NCBI GenBank assembly: GCA_030386875.1
Contig: CM059558.1
Coordinates: 11,355,501-11,419,500, forward strand
Direction: 5' to 3'
Length of the DNA: 64,000 nt
Origin: Morinoia aosen
Lineage: Eukaryota; Arthropoda; Malacostraca; Amphipoda; Talitridae
The first letter of the stretch is position 1; each line of letters starts with the position of its first letter. The notes below the pieces were generated by a model. It did no database searches and was not told where the DNA came from. It saw only the letters and a program-made list of their open reading frames with translations. Made by a program: the position numbers and the translations under genes. Of the stretch, positions 10,023 to 20,999 are shown one piece after another.

Positions 10023-11460
10023 AGATTGCAATTCATCAGGTGTCGCGTCTTACAGAACGCGAATTTTGGATAACCTTGTGGCAACATCATCGCGAACGAT
10101 ACGCGCTGGTCCGCAAACTCAGCGTAGAGGCTTTGTTTGGCTGCAGCCATCAAGTTGGAAAGTTCTCACTATTTATAGTTCTCCCAGTGTAATTGTGTGT
10201 AAGAAATATTGCTTAGAGATTCATAACTCTAATTTAGTCTCTTTTATTTCTATGTGTTGTCACAGTGCTAGATAGTGGTGAACAGCCGGTTCCTAGAGCA
10301 TTCAATGATGCTTCTGGCAACCGGCGAACCACCTACATTGAGTCAGGCTAGCCTCTGTGAAATCTTTTCAGTGCTTACTCCAGCTAGTGTGCTGCTTTGT
10401 GATGCTGGGAAATTGATAATTTAATTATATGAATTAAGGTAGCCAGCAGTTTAAGAGAAGTGTATCCTGTAGCCACAAAAATCACTGCAGCCAACATTTT
10501 GCCTTAAGAAAGATTAAACTGTTGAACGGGTGCCTCATAAGATGTAAACAGTTTGCTTGTATTAAGAAATTCATATATTGACAGTGCACAGCTCAGATTC
10601 TTGTATTTTTTGGCTGAGAGATAAAGTACATTTTTTGAATGTCAATAATGTGCTGAGCAAGTTGCGCAGTCAGCAGGGTGGAAGCTTAGAGTTAAAGCAG
10701 TCTGAAAATACGTCCAGAAATTTGTGTGTTCACTGCCCCTGTGATTTTGTATACTCGGGGTGATAGCAAACATGTACTTGTTGTTCTGGGGACGGTTCAC
10801 CTGTCTCCAAATTGAGAAATTTAAAACTTCTCGACACGAGTGATAGTCAGAATCTTTCTCAAATTTAATACAATGATCCAACTTGAGTTTAGCTAATTTT
10901 GAGCCCAAATGAATTCAGCAACTCCCAGAGCATTCACTCAACATTATTATAAGAAAAATGCGTAGGAACCTGCGCTGAATCATTTTAACAGTTTTCAGCG
11001 TTAGGCTGATCAATGAGATAGCCAGGATGATGTTAAAATAATTATAACTGATCTGCTGTATTCATGTACATTAACTTTAAGCTGTGATTAATCTACGGCT
11101 GAATAAGCCGTCGTGCTTGCCTGTGAAATTTAGCGTGAATGATAATTTACCGTTCTCTTTTTAGTGTTGCCTCTGCATCAGAGACCAAACCTTTTCTGAA
11201 CCTCCTTTCAACAGGTAGAGTAAAGAACTTGTTGAGATAGCCTCCTTTATGTAGGTTGAAAATAGAGGCATGAGAATACCGCTCCCCATTGTTGGTGAGT
11301 ATATATATAGCGGTGTCAGTTGTCCCACTGAGGGTGAAAACCCTTGATACAGCGCACATATTTAACAGTTCAGAAATTTTACGGGAAGCTAAATAAATAA
11401 CCTCCAGGTGCATGTTTACGAAATTGGATTTTTGTACAATGCTGTGTGCTCCACACAAAG
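10023..11460. other. No gene recognised
   Basis: Mixed sequence between the LTR element and a tandem duplication. A 103-codon frame on - (11147-11458) is open but has no recognisable domain, no neighbouring exon and no codon signature, so it is not called as a gene. Confidence 0.4.
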
Positions 11461-11469
11461 TTTAAGATG

Positions 11470-11750
11470 TGTTGCCTAGTTAGAAAATTTACTTTTTTCT
11501 GTCCAGATATTCCCATAGCCGTTCATTGCGATATGTGTTTGGCCTTTGACAATTTTCACTGAAATGTGCGTGAGTAGACTGTCTTCCTATTATCCTATGT
11601 GTGTGTTACAAAATGTGTTTTACAGAATGTGCCCCCCAGTTAAAAAGTCGTGCCTTTTTCTGACCAGATATTCCAATAGCTGTCCCACTGTGTTATGTGT
11701 TTGGCTTTTGACATTTATCATTGATATGTTTATGAGTCCTTACAAGTTTT
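11470..11750 (+). repeat. Diverged tandem duplication, period about 166 bp
   Basis: A block with ctgtccagatattcccatag...tatgtgtttggcctttgac is repeated as ctgaccagatattccaatag...tatgtgtttggcttttgac. Order is preserved over about 110 bp, with substitutions and small indels. Confidence 0.6.
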
Positions 11751-12070
11751 TCTGAGCGTGGAGTACTATCCGTATCGTTGTTTCCCAGAACTGGAATTCT
11801 TGCTAACATGAGTCGACACGTGAGCTACCAGACTCTGGAGACTGGCGTGATGGATCATTGTCATTGAGATACCTTAGTTCTAGCATTGCTTAGTTGCCCT
11901 TCATGCTTTAATCAGTTACTCCTCATCTATATTTTTGAACTAGGAGTTTCCTTATTAAATGGCTATTCCTCGTTTTGTTGCCGAACCTGAAAATGTCCTT
12001 GTTGTGCAGTTTACGGCGTCACGGGCCGAGAAATAAATCTGAAGAATCTACAAGTCTTTGGAGTCCTTTG

Positions 12071-12432
12071 ATGTCCGTTCAATCGGGTCGGAAGTAGCGA
12101 AGACCTAGGATCCGCCACCCAACCCGAAATATCAGGATTGTCTGAAAAATTAACAGAGGTTAGTAGCAGCTTCCCACCTTCACGTAAGCAAGCAAAGGTC
12201 ACAAGAAGCCTTCCAGTTTAGCTCTATAGAGCAGTATCCTAGCAATCTAGACTCACAAGAAGCCGTCCACTTCAATGCTAGCTCCCTGTCAACGAGCATA
12301 AATTTCGGGCAGATGTACATTAGCACACATGAGTCACAGGTTACTACCTGCAACGAGCTGTCAAACATAAGAGACGAACAACCACGTGACTATACTCAGC
12401 AAAGGGCCATTGCCCCGGTCAACACCCTATAG
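12071..12432 (+). pseudogene. Coding remnant of unknown type, one frameshift
   Basis: Two open segments in different frames abut. The first (about 12073-12220) reads VGSSEDLGSATQPEISGLSE and ends shortly after SRKQAKVTRS. The second (open 12167-12432, ending in TAG) reads EAFQFSSIEQYPSNLDSQEA and continues 75 residues to the stop. Both are polar and Ser/Gln-rich, unlike the random translation around them. The crossover lies in the overlap near 12200. There is no ATG at the left edge, so this is either a decayed terminal exon or a frameshifted pseudogene. No family is recognised. Confidence 0.35.
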
Positions 12433-12880
12433 TATGTAGATGTCAGGTAAACGACAATCACGGGTCATTCAACACACCTTGCTCCTGTCATTTTGATAAC
12501 GACCTCCATTTCTTGGGAAGATATATTATTGGCAAACAATTTCATTTTCCCAACATTATCCGTTCACGTCTCATGCCAAACTCTGTCGTACATTAGTTTG
12601 GTCTTTGGTTCAGAAAATGTTTACGGAGCTGCGAACTTGAAGCGTGTCAGAGAGTTCGTAATCGAACACAAAACCACATAACTGCTGCAATGTAGTGTAT
12701 TCTGGAAATATTCCGAGCGATTAGGAACATGTATTCCTTTCGTTCCACGATATCATTCAGAATTCAAATTTTATCTCTCCACTCAAATTTTGCTGCGCAA
12801 GTTCCTTCGTATCGGGCATGAATGCATAAAGATTCGTTGTTCCATATCTTTAGTGTTTCCGGGCGCTTTACAGCTTCCGG

Positions 12881-13060
12881 GTTCGTTCTGGGCAATACGA
12901 AACGGTTCGTTCCGAGCACTACGAAACGGAACGTTCCAGGCACTATAGAACGGAACGTTCCGGGCACTACGGAACGGAACGTTCCGGGCACTACGAAACG
13001 GTTCGTTCCGGGCACTACGGAACGGTTCGTTGCGGGCACTACGGAACGGATCGTTGCAGC
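12881..13060. repeat. 24-bp minisatellite, about 7.5 units
   Basis: Seven full units of 24 bp plus half a unit follow the pattern GRWCGTTCCGGGCACTACGR AACG. Units differ mainly in the first four bases (gttc or gaac), and several contain the palindrome GGAACGTTCC. Because 24 is divisible by three, both strands stay open and encode octapeptide repeats (PGTTERNV-like on +), which is a by-product rather than evidence of a gene. Looser copies of the ggaacgttcc word continue to about 13245. Confidence 0.85.
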
Positions 13061-13510
13061 TTGATTATTGTAGGGTTTCATTATTGTTTACTGGGTCAAA
13101 CTGTTCCTGCGTGTTCCATCATCACTTACCACAACTGGGAGCGAGGTTTGTGAGAGTTCCGTAACTGTTCCGTGCGTTCCGGATTTTAGGACTAGTAATA
13201 TCAGTTCCACGGAACGTTCCGCTCCGGGCGCTCCATCGTTCCGTACTTTAGGGATTTCCCTCCTAGAGCTGTTCTCTCTTCAAAAACAAGATGTTATAAT
13301 GTTACGATATAGTCAGTTATTGGACACTTGTAATCCAATTAATCACTTATCGATTCTGCGAGCGTGAGTTCAGTTCAACACACATACTTGGGCCACCACA
13401 TATGCAGGGCAAGTTAAACACGATGAAGCTTGGCGGAGTTTTATTAGCCAGGTGTTGGCGGAAGTCAGGAATATGAATGAATGAGCACCTTAGCCTCGAC
13501 AAGTACGGCT

Positions 13511-13516
13511 TATATA
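13511..13516 (+). promoter_or_regulatory. TATA box ahead of a candidate first exon
   Basis: TATATA lies 79 bp upstream of the ATG at 13590. A start site about 30 bp downstream would leave a leader of some 50 bases. Confidence 0.3.
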
Positions 13517-13589
13517 GGTGCGGTACAGCCTACAGATATCAAGCATACAGACATGTGCAGACATGTGCGGCTACGCCGGCACATAACAC

Positions 13590-13733
13590 ATGGTTGAAAG
13601 AAAACTTGGTTTGGACGCTGATACTCGTGGTGGACGTGAAATTCTCGTTGATAACGAGGAGTTAGGAGTTAATGCACAAGAAGGTGCAGAAGCAGTAACA
13701 GAAGTAGGTGTGTCAAAAGTTGGAGAGCAGGAG
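13590..13733 (+). CDS. Candidate first coding exon, acidic peptide, unrecognised
   Basis: ATG at 13590 opens MVERKLGLDADTRGGREILV, then an acidic Glu/Val-rich stretch (DNEELGVNAQEGAEAVTEVG). At 13733 the sequence GAG|GTAAGAC is a strong 5' splice site in phase 0. If not spliced, the frame ends at a TGA at 13764-13766 (58 residues). Composition is much more protein-like than surrounding frames, and a TATA box sits upstream. The next exon was not found and no family is recognised. Confidence 0.38.
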
Positions 13734-13766
13734 GTAAGACGTGTTTTGACGGAAAAGGACATTTGA

Positions 13767-16210
13767 AGGGTGGAAAGGTTTAGTGGTCTATTTGCATTTT
13801 TTCCCTCGAAAAATATGATCTAGACTAGTGGACTGAAGTCGAGTACGATAGTGTCACAGCGAAAGTCATTGGTGGATGCATTAGTAGGCTACTCTAGTCT
13901 GGGCGATTTCATCGGTTCTAAGAGAGTTGCATTCAACGTCATTTTTACTCGACTAAACACCAGTGAAGCTCTCCCTAAAACTTTTTGAAAGCTGCTATGT
14001 TATTGGTTGTTCAAGTACTCTAAGCTCCTCCCATTTTCCATCGCGTCATCTTCGGTTGTTGTTCTAAATTTATTATTTCACCAGAATTTCTCATTTTCAG
14101 CTATAATAATTTTCTTTGCCTTTGCAAAAAACGCTTGTTAGAGTTACTAAAATTATTCGCATGGGATGGAGAATTGTAATTCAAACAAACATTTATTCGT
14201 GTTTAATGGCTAACGATATTCTTCAAGCTGTGTAATTCAGTGCTTCTAATTTTCCATTTCAACGCTCATTTCTAGATCCGATACTATTGGTTGAGGTAAA
14301 TTTGGTGGGTATATATTCTCTCCAGAGGCTCGTTGTAATAATATTTCATTTTATTAACCAATTCTTCATCACACTATCAAATGATTTATACCAGCTCATG
14401 CTGCAGTGTGTGTTGCATTTAGAAATCAGAAACGATATTTTTACAAAAAATAATTGTGCTTGCTCTGATATTATACTCAATAAAGGTAATTGTGCCGATT
14501 GCGTTCATGTTATCTGTAAATTAATAACTCTGCGGACTGTTAGGATTGTGAATCAAAAATCAATTTACTAATTGAACACTAAACGAGTTATTTTTCGTAC
14601 CATTTTACGTAGCATAACACTAATTTATCCGTAGTTCACTACTCGTACTGCTCTTTCAGTATAATTCGTAACATTTGACATATGTTCGGGAACACAGATC
14701 TTTGTTCAAATTGCTGTGTGAAGAACTGGGGTTTAAAATAAGTACACGAGTAAAAGTTTCAGTTCAATGACTCCATTTAATAGTTACATTTATCATGCTC
14801 GCGAGAGTTTCTCTTGCCTTGTCCTACGATGTCACAGAACTTTAAATTGTTTTAAGTCCTAGCTCATGCCAGTTAAAAACTAGTAGCGGAATCATTTCTC
14901 GTAACTTCCATTGCGCTGAAATACCAAGCCGAATTTCCAGGTTTGTATTTCATTTTCTTATGATTTCCGCTTAAACCGAACGCCCTAATGCGTATATATT
15001 TCTAATCTAGTATTTGAGTCACGTAAATTTTACCAAAGTTGAATTTTGTTTCAGTGCAGTGTCCTTTCCTTGTTGTGTCTATATTAAACTACGGTAATGA
15101 TGAGGGTGACAGCATGATAAACATGCTGTCCGCTATCCCTGTGATAATAAGTGTCGAAAAGTTTATCCTAGAGGAATTTTGACATCTGGCATTTAGCCTC
15201 GATATTCATCTACAATATCTTCTTCGTTTGTAAGTGGAATTATTCGTGGCCTTTAGAATCATTTGTGGCCTATAGCACATCCCAGCACGCACTAGTAATA
15301 TAAAGCGTAGGAGTAATATACGAAGTCATCTAATCTAATTGTCGTGCATAGGCGAATAAAACACAGACTCCGAAATGTTTTAATCAACGTGAGTCTGTTC
15401 AAGGACTCCATTACTGACTTACGATACACAAACACCAAAATTTAAGAAGAAATAACATCTACCATTAGGATTGAAAAATCACACATCCGTAAGTTTGGTC
15501 ATAACACATTAGAAAAATAGTAGTCGTGTAATATGTCATAGAACTATTTTGTCTTCCTTGAATGTTACAATAGTAACAGCTTAAGAAATATCAATGATCA
15601 AAGTTTAATCGAGACAAAATGAATACACCACAGTCACAACAAAAATATGACGTAAATATGACATCAACTCTGACGTAAAATTATCAATGAAGAGTTAATG
15701 TATATTACATTTGGTCTTGTTCGTCAAACAGAACCACTACGCAACAATAGTCAAAGCATGTTCATCCCGTAATTACATTAATTCCGAGTCACAGAAACCG
15801 ACTTTTCAGCTAGGTGTCTAACACTTTATCTACGGAATTTTGGGATCACAAGCAGGATTTAATTGCTGTGTATACAGATAGCATCAAAAATGCCTTCTAC
15901 CACAAGTGAGCCCAAACATAACATATCATCGTATAGAGAAATCTCATTACCACTCGCTGCCATGCAGTTTGAGTGGGTGCTGCCAACAAATAGACACTAC
16001 ACACATGCTAAATACAACTACTACGTGCTTAAAGTTATAAATGAACATCATCTTGCAGAGAAGCGTCACAAAAATGCTTACATTACTTCACTATCAATCA
16101 ATGTACTAGGGCATACACAAGACCTCTGAAGCCTATTGGAATAAAAATTGTGCTCACGAAAAATATTTGTTCGACCGACAACCATAAAGAAGAAACTTTA
16201 CATACAAATT
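13767..16210. other. No gene recognised
   Basis: AT-rich sequence without convincing exons or repeats. An 88-codon frame on + (15863-16129) and a 94-codon frame on + (14287-14571) have no recognisable domain. The right part is the region just beyond the stop codon of the - strand gene and may hold its 3' UTR; no clear polyadenylation signal was found. Confidence 0.4.
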
Positions 16211-17967
16211 TCAGCATTCTAGGTCTGTGTAGAACTTGTGATATACTTCGGGGACGAACTGTAACAATGAAATCAAGTCATTATATTTCTCCTTACTTAT
16301 TTTAACTGAGCGAGGCGCGGGATTCAGGTCGGTATTAATGGCATCGACAAGAGATGGGAATTCGATACACTGAATGCTACCATTTCCATCGGTTTGTCTG
16401 AAATGAACAATGTTTTCTTTGGAAACTTTGTACCAGTTCAGCTTGAGGAAATTGAAAGATTCCCCAGAAGCATTCATTTTCACAAATTTTCTCTGTTGTG
16501 CCAAGCAGTTCACTTGCTTAAATTTACCAGACATTTCTATAACATTAAATTGAGAGTTAGGCTGTGCCTCCTTTATTAGATCCTTATAAGTGTTTTTGCA
16601 GTATATTGGTCCATATTTCTTCTTTCTTTTTTCAATTTTGCCAAAATCTGTATCATTGGGTAGATACGAATGACCCGATTCCATAAATCGATGTTCCCAA
16701 CTTTTGAAGTTGAACTTCTGGCAAGCCCATATCATGAAGGAGATCATAGTTTTGTTCCTATTCTGACCCCCACAACAATCGCTGAATGTTTTCACAGTTT
16801 CGACGCCTGATAAATTTTGAGAGTGTAGGAACGCCAGAATGCTCGAGCAAATTTCGTTTGCACCTCGTTTGCCTTCATTCTCTAACCATACGCACATGTG
16901 GCCCTTGTTATCATGTCGGGTATTTATCCCCAAGTTATAAAGCCAGAGCTGACGCTTGTAAAATGCTACTGAGGTTGTTAGATGCGGAAGAGGTTGGGTC
17001 TTTTGCAAGTCGAATGTGAAAACTAGAACATCCTTTTTGTTTTTTGAAGTGTTGGTCGCGTGAGTGAGAGCAGCTCTTGCCTGTTCGGCCCGCTCATGAT
17101 GAGCTGTCCTCTGAGCTTCTAGTAGTAATCGCTCACTGTGGTCTTCTGCAGCCCTTATCTTGATATTCAACGAGTCACATGTTTTACATGTGTCAGCTTT
17201 AGGCAAATAAATTGACACGTTATACTTTTTGAATGCTCGCAGGAATATTTTTTTGCTGACATACATGCTAAGTGTCACCCTTTCACAGTACATTTCGTAC
17301 AATTTTGTGGAAGTTAAATCAGGGTGGAAGTACTTTCTGTCACTTTGCGAGTAGTGTGACTGAAATTTAGGAAGAGAGTCGAGGAACTTCTTCACTTCTT
17401 CAACCTTGTACCCAGGTGTTTTGTTGGGAGCACTCTGACGCCCTCTTTTATCTGGTGAGGTACAGCCGTTTTTGCTTTTTGTGTTAAGGCAGTAATTAAC
17501 TCTTCCACTTGAGATGCCTAATGTTTTCAGGTACACCAACTTGCACACTTTCTTGTCACCCAGGAAGTAACTTCTGCAGTGCTTTACTCGGGATTCTTTC
17601 ACTGAAGTTCGTTTTGGTTGTGATGTTCTAACAGTTTGACAGATGAAAGTGCTCTGTACCTGCCAGTTACAACTGGCCCAGAATTTTTCATGGATAGTTT
17701 TTCTTTCATCTTCAGATACGGCATTACAATTTTTATACCTACAGACACACATGTGATGCACGAATTTTTTTTCTGTTACATACTTTCCTTTCACTGTGAA
17801 ATATGGTTTGCCATGCTGTCGTGCAGCTTTCCTGGCACCTTGAGTAAACATTTTGGCAGGGATAGAACAAGTGGGCCTGGGGTTTTCTTCGGCGAGTCCC
17901 AATCCTCCAATGGACGAGAACGGTAGGACTGGTAAAGACTTGGTATTTTCAGGACAAATGTCGGCAC
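16211..17967 (-). CDS. Terminal exon: DUF7869-type transposase-like protein
   Basis: The acceptor ttttacag|GTGCCG (exon edge 17967, phase 1) leads into 584 codons ending in TGA at 16211. The open frame from TTG at 17902 is only the inner part; reading on through the acceptor keeps frame, so TTG is not the start. The text matches an expanded insect family whose C-terminal part is catalogued as DUF7869: GKPYFTVKGKY near residue 32 from 17902, FWASCNWQ, LKTLGISSGRVNYCL, HYSQSDRKYFHPDL, then a CxxC in YLPKADTCKTCD. The RNase H-like core shows FTFDLQKTQ (D298), SDCCGGQNRN (D375) and HSYLPNDTDFG (D417 or D419), spaced like a DDE/D transposase triad. The function of the family is unproven. Mobile element origin is inferred from that core and the family's multicopy nature. 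No frameshift or stop is present. Confidence 0.75.
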
Positions 17968-18639
17968 CTGTAAAACGTTAGGATATATAAGTCCTGTCTA
18001 TAAATATCGTTCTATACACGGTAACACTAGATAATTAACAAACTCAAACATATGTGTTGATTGGAAAGTGGTGAAGAGGAAAAATTTCAACTGCTCACCA
18101 TTTGCAGCCAAGCCAAGACAAGTACTAATCATTCCCAAACATATGTGTGGTCACTGCTCACATTCAGGTCTGTAAATGTTTATGTCAAATGAGCTGAAAG
18201 ACTACGAAAAGACTATGTTAACGGTAAAATTTATTTAGCTGGTCGTATATTCTATTCCCTTTTTCTCCTGATTATTAGCATCATGTTTGCACATTCACAA
18301 TGTGCACTGATGAGATTTCCACCGTAGTGAAATATCTGATATGAATGCATGGTCCATGCACACAGCAAAAAATGGTAGACCCTCGGTATTGCTCTCCTAA
18401 AAATGTCTCCATTTTTAGATCAAAACCATTACCAGAAGCCAGACTACCTCTTGTTCATACATCAAACCAGTGTCAATAGTGCCATAAAAGGAGATCAAAA
18501 CTTTTTCGCACTATTCAAATGAAAACAATGTGCAATTTTTCAAGCTCAGGTGATATATTTTTGCATTTTAACTACAACTACCTAGTTAACTACATGTTGG
18601 AAAGGATTTATAGAAGAACCACAAACGATAGACACCTAA

Positions 18640-18885
18640 ACGAGGAATCTATACACAATCGTGTTCCGATACATGAGCAGGAAGTCCGGGAAAAGATCAT
18701 GAAAAGAAAAAACGTAAGTAGTAGGTGCTGAAAAAATGGAAAACAGTGAACAAAGATGATTGCCTCATGAAACTAAAAATGTCAAATTAACAAATTGAAC
18801 GTCCACCTAATGTTCAGCTCGGGGCCTCACATTATCTCCTTGGAGCAATACGTATTATACAAGCACAAGTTGTATCCTCTTGTCA
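18640..18885 (-). repeat. SINE-like repeat copy, degraded
   Basis: It shares the blocks agtagtaggtgctgaaaa, cagtgaac and cagctcggggcctcacatta with the full copies at 26.8 and 34.1 kb. The 3' tail end is not recognisable. It lies in the last intron of the - strand gene. Confidence 0.5.
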
Positions 18886-19185
18886 AGTTTGAAACACCGT
18901 TTCTCGAATCTCATGTAAAATAGGTTGGTTGGGAGGAGTCACCCTTGGAATCACGAAGAGTGGATCTCGATTCCGAAAGTTATTAGCAAGTTGGCTAGGC
19001 AATCGTTTTTTCTAAACGCATGAAAGAATTCCGCCCAATTGCAGGTGTACTGTGAATTTATTATTATATTTTCAGAACTGTCCTATTTATTTTAAGTAAC
19101 GTTTATTATTCCTAATTCATTTATTCCTGTATTAAAAAGAGCTTCACAATTTGCAAGTAGCATTTGAATAATAGTTGATTAATAA

Positions 19186-20232
19186 TAGTGATTTACCGAT
19201 GTTTCGGTACCGGTAGTATCGGTCATTTTTACTGGTATCGGTATCGGCAAAATCCAGCTGAAACTTTACCGATACTTTCAAATAATACGTATTTTATCAT
19301 ATAAATGAAGGTCATAAACCATTAAAGTAAAAGTATAATCAGACAAAGAGCCTATTCATACCTGGTAAATTAGTTGGCTAACTGTTGAATAACAGCGTTT
19401 ATTAAGGCCCGCTTACTGTATTTACTATTTTGAATTCTCGAAGAGTCACGTGCGGTCAGTAAGTGAAAGCTATGTAGCATGAATAGTTGATCACAGTAGC
19501 GACATAAAATTATTATTCTTTTACATCTAAAACCTATATAGTTTGACCCAAATTCCATTTCTTTAAGAATGTGACAGGCTAACAAAAATTTAACAAATTA
19601 AATAAAGTTGAAGGTGCAGATTAAAGTTATGGTAAATTTAATATAGAAGTAGCTGATAATTCTATTTTAATCTTGCTTGTAAATCGTCAAATACTGCGAA
19701 GCTAATAATTTTATTATGATTCAGCATGTAAATTATAATAAATTACGAATCTTGCATTTTTCTTGTTCACGAACAACCTTATAGTTGGTTGCGTGTTAGG
19801 GATCTTTTCGGTTTCGGGGTCTATCGAATTTTAACGTTTTATTTTCGCCAAAGTATGTATTTTGATGTGAAAAACACAAAAATGATAACCATTTATGGGT
19901 AAATTATTGTTTTGGTCCACTTTTGGAACCAGTTGCTATTATAGCTAGTCTACATTGCGTTGCAATAATATTAGAAACACTTATCTATCGAATGGATTGG
20001 CTTTTTTTTCACAACAATCTAGTCAACATAGCAAAAGCAGTTTTATTATTCCTAATCGAAATTTTTTTTTATATTGCAATATTATTAAACGTATTAGTAA
20101 ATAATTTCATCGTTACACCCATGTAGGGCTCATAATGGTTTAGTTTTAATATAATAGTAAAAGTATCGATAACGGTAGAGCCAAAAATGAGTATCGGTGC
20201 GGCAAAAAAAAATGTGTATGGGTACATAATTA
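19186..20232 (+). mobile_element. Non-autonomous hAT-type element, copy 1 (1,047 bp)
   Basis: The ends are inverted: TAGTGATTTACC on the left, and the reverse complement of GGTACATAATTA on the right. Subterminal tracts of ccgataccgatacc type follow at both ends. Flanks attaataa (19178-19185) and gttaacaa (20233-20240) match at 6 of 8 positions, fitting an old 8-bp target duplication as made by hAT transposases. No transposase frame is present; a short open stretch (MEPVAIIASL...IYRMD) is shared with the copy at 51.2 kb. It sits in the last intron of the - strand gene. Confidence 0.75.
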
Positions 20233-20433
20233 GTTAACAATCCTCACTAATTACGTTTTTCTACTATAAGCATGATAACATGTACAGAACTATGCGTTCT
20301 CTTGAACGAAATTAACTTCGCCTTTTCGCGTTCATTCATGCTGCGACAGAACAGTAAATAATTATGTCAACCTTCTAAAAGTTTTATCATCTAGGATTAA
20401 TTTTTGAATGAGAAATTACATTCGTTAGCCCAC

Positions 20434-20550
20434 CTTGCACTGTATCGGTAATATTTCCAGAGTCGCAAGTTGGTGCGTTATCACTGAAGAAGCCGATGGT
20501 AGGGGAATGCGCGAGTATCTCCACCCCAGTTTCGCGAGATTCAGGTCCAT
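20434..20550 (-). CDS. Internal exon of the DUF7869-type gene (39 codons)
   Basis: The acceptor tatcttacag ends at 20551 and the donor CAAG|GTGGGC follows 20434. The length is 117 nt, phase 1-1. It reads (D)GPESRETGVEILAHSPTIGF and on to GNITDTVQ. The first codon is completed by G from the upstream exon (GAT), and the last G joins GT of the terminal exon to make Gly. Polar, Ser/Thr-rich, no domain. Confidence 0.6.
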
Positions 20551-20617
20551 CTGTAAGATAACGTAAATGAGTATACAAATATTTAAATCGAATATTAAGC
20601 CTTCTCAATCATAACCA

Positions 20618-20935
20618 CGGTATTCCCATGAGAGGAATAACAAGAAACCATCAACAATGGACATGTACAAGGAGATTTAACGCACATGTGTATTCCCACA
20701 GACGACAACTTGCGAATGGAAATTCCTTGTAAGAAAAGAAGTTCACCGAGCAAGATTAGAATTCAGGAAGAAACCAGTAGGTGCTGAAGGAAAGGACAGT
20801 TGTGAACCGAGAAAATTTAGTCGTTAGCCAACACGTATTATTCAGCAAATTGAACGCCTACCTACCTCTACCTCGAGCAATTATATTCTGCCTTTGGGAG
20901 TGCCACTTGGTTCAATAATAATGTCCGCCTGAGGT
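20618..20935 (-). repeat. SINE-like repeat copy, degraded
   Basis: It contains ggacatgtacaaggagat, accagtaggtgctgaaggaaagg, cagttgtgaaccgag and gaacgcctacctacct in the same order as the intact copies. Both ends are eroded. Confidence 0.5.
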
Positions 20936-20999
20936 GTGACAAGGTACCGATCGATGTTTGAGACCGCAATATGGAACGACGAGATAAGTTAAATAAGCC

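Noticed and set aside
12764..13081. Proteins on both strands made of PGTTER/VVPGTF octapeptides
   Set aside because: They result from a 24-bp minisatellite whose unit is divisible by three; neither has splice sites or a conserved context.
16211..17902. An intronless 563-residue protein starting at TTG (17902)
   Set aside because: The frame continues upstream to a good splice acceptor at 17967 and joins the 20550 exon in phase, so TTG is internal.
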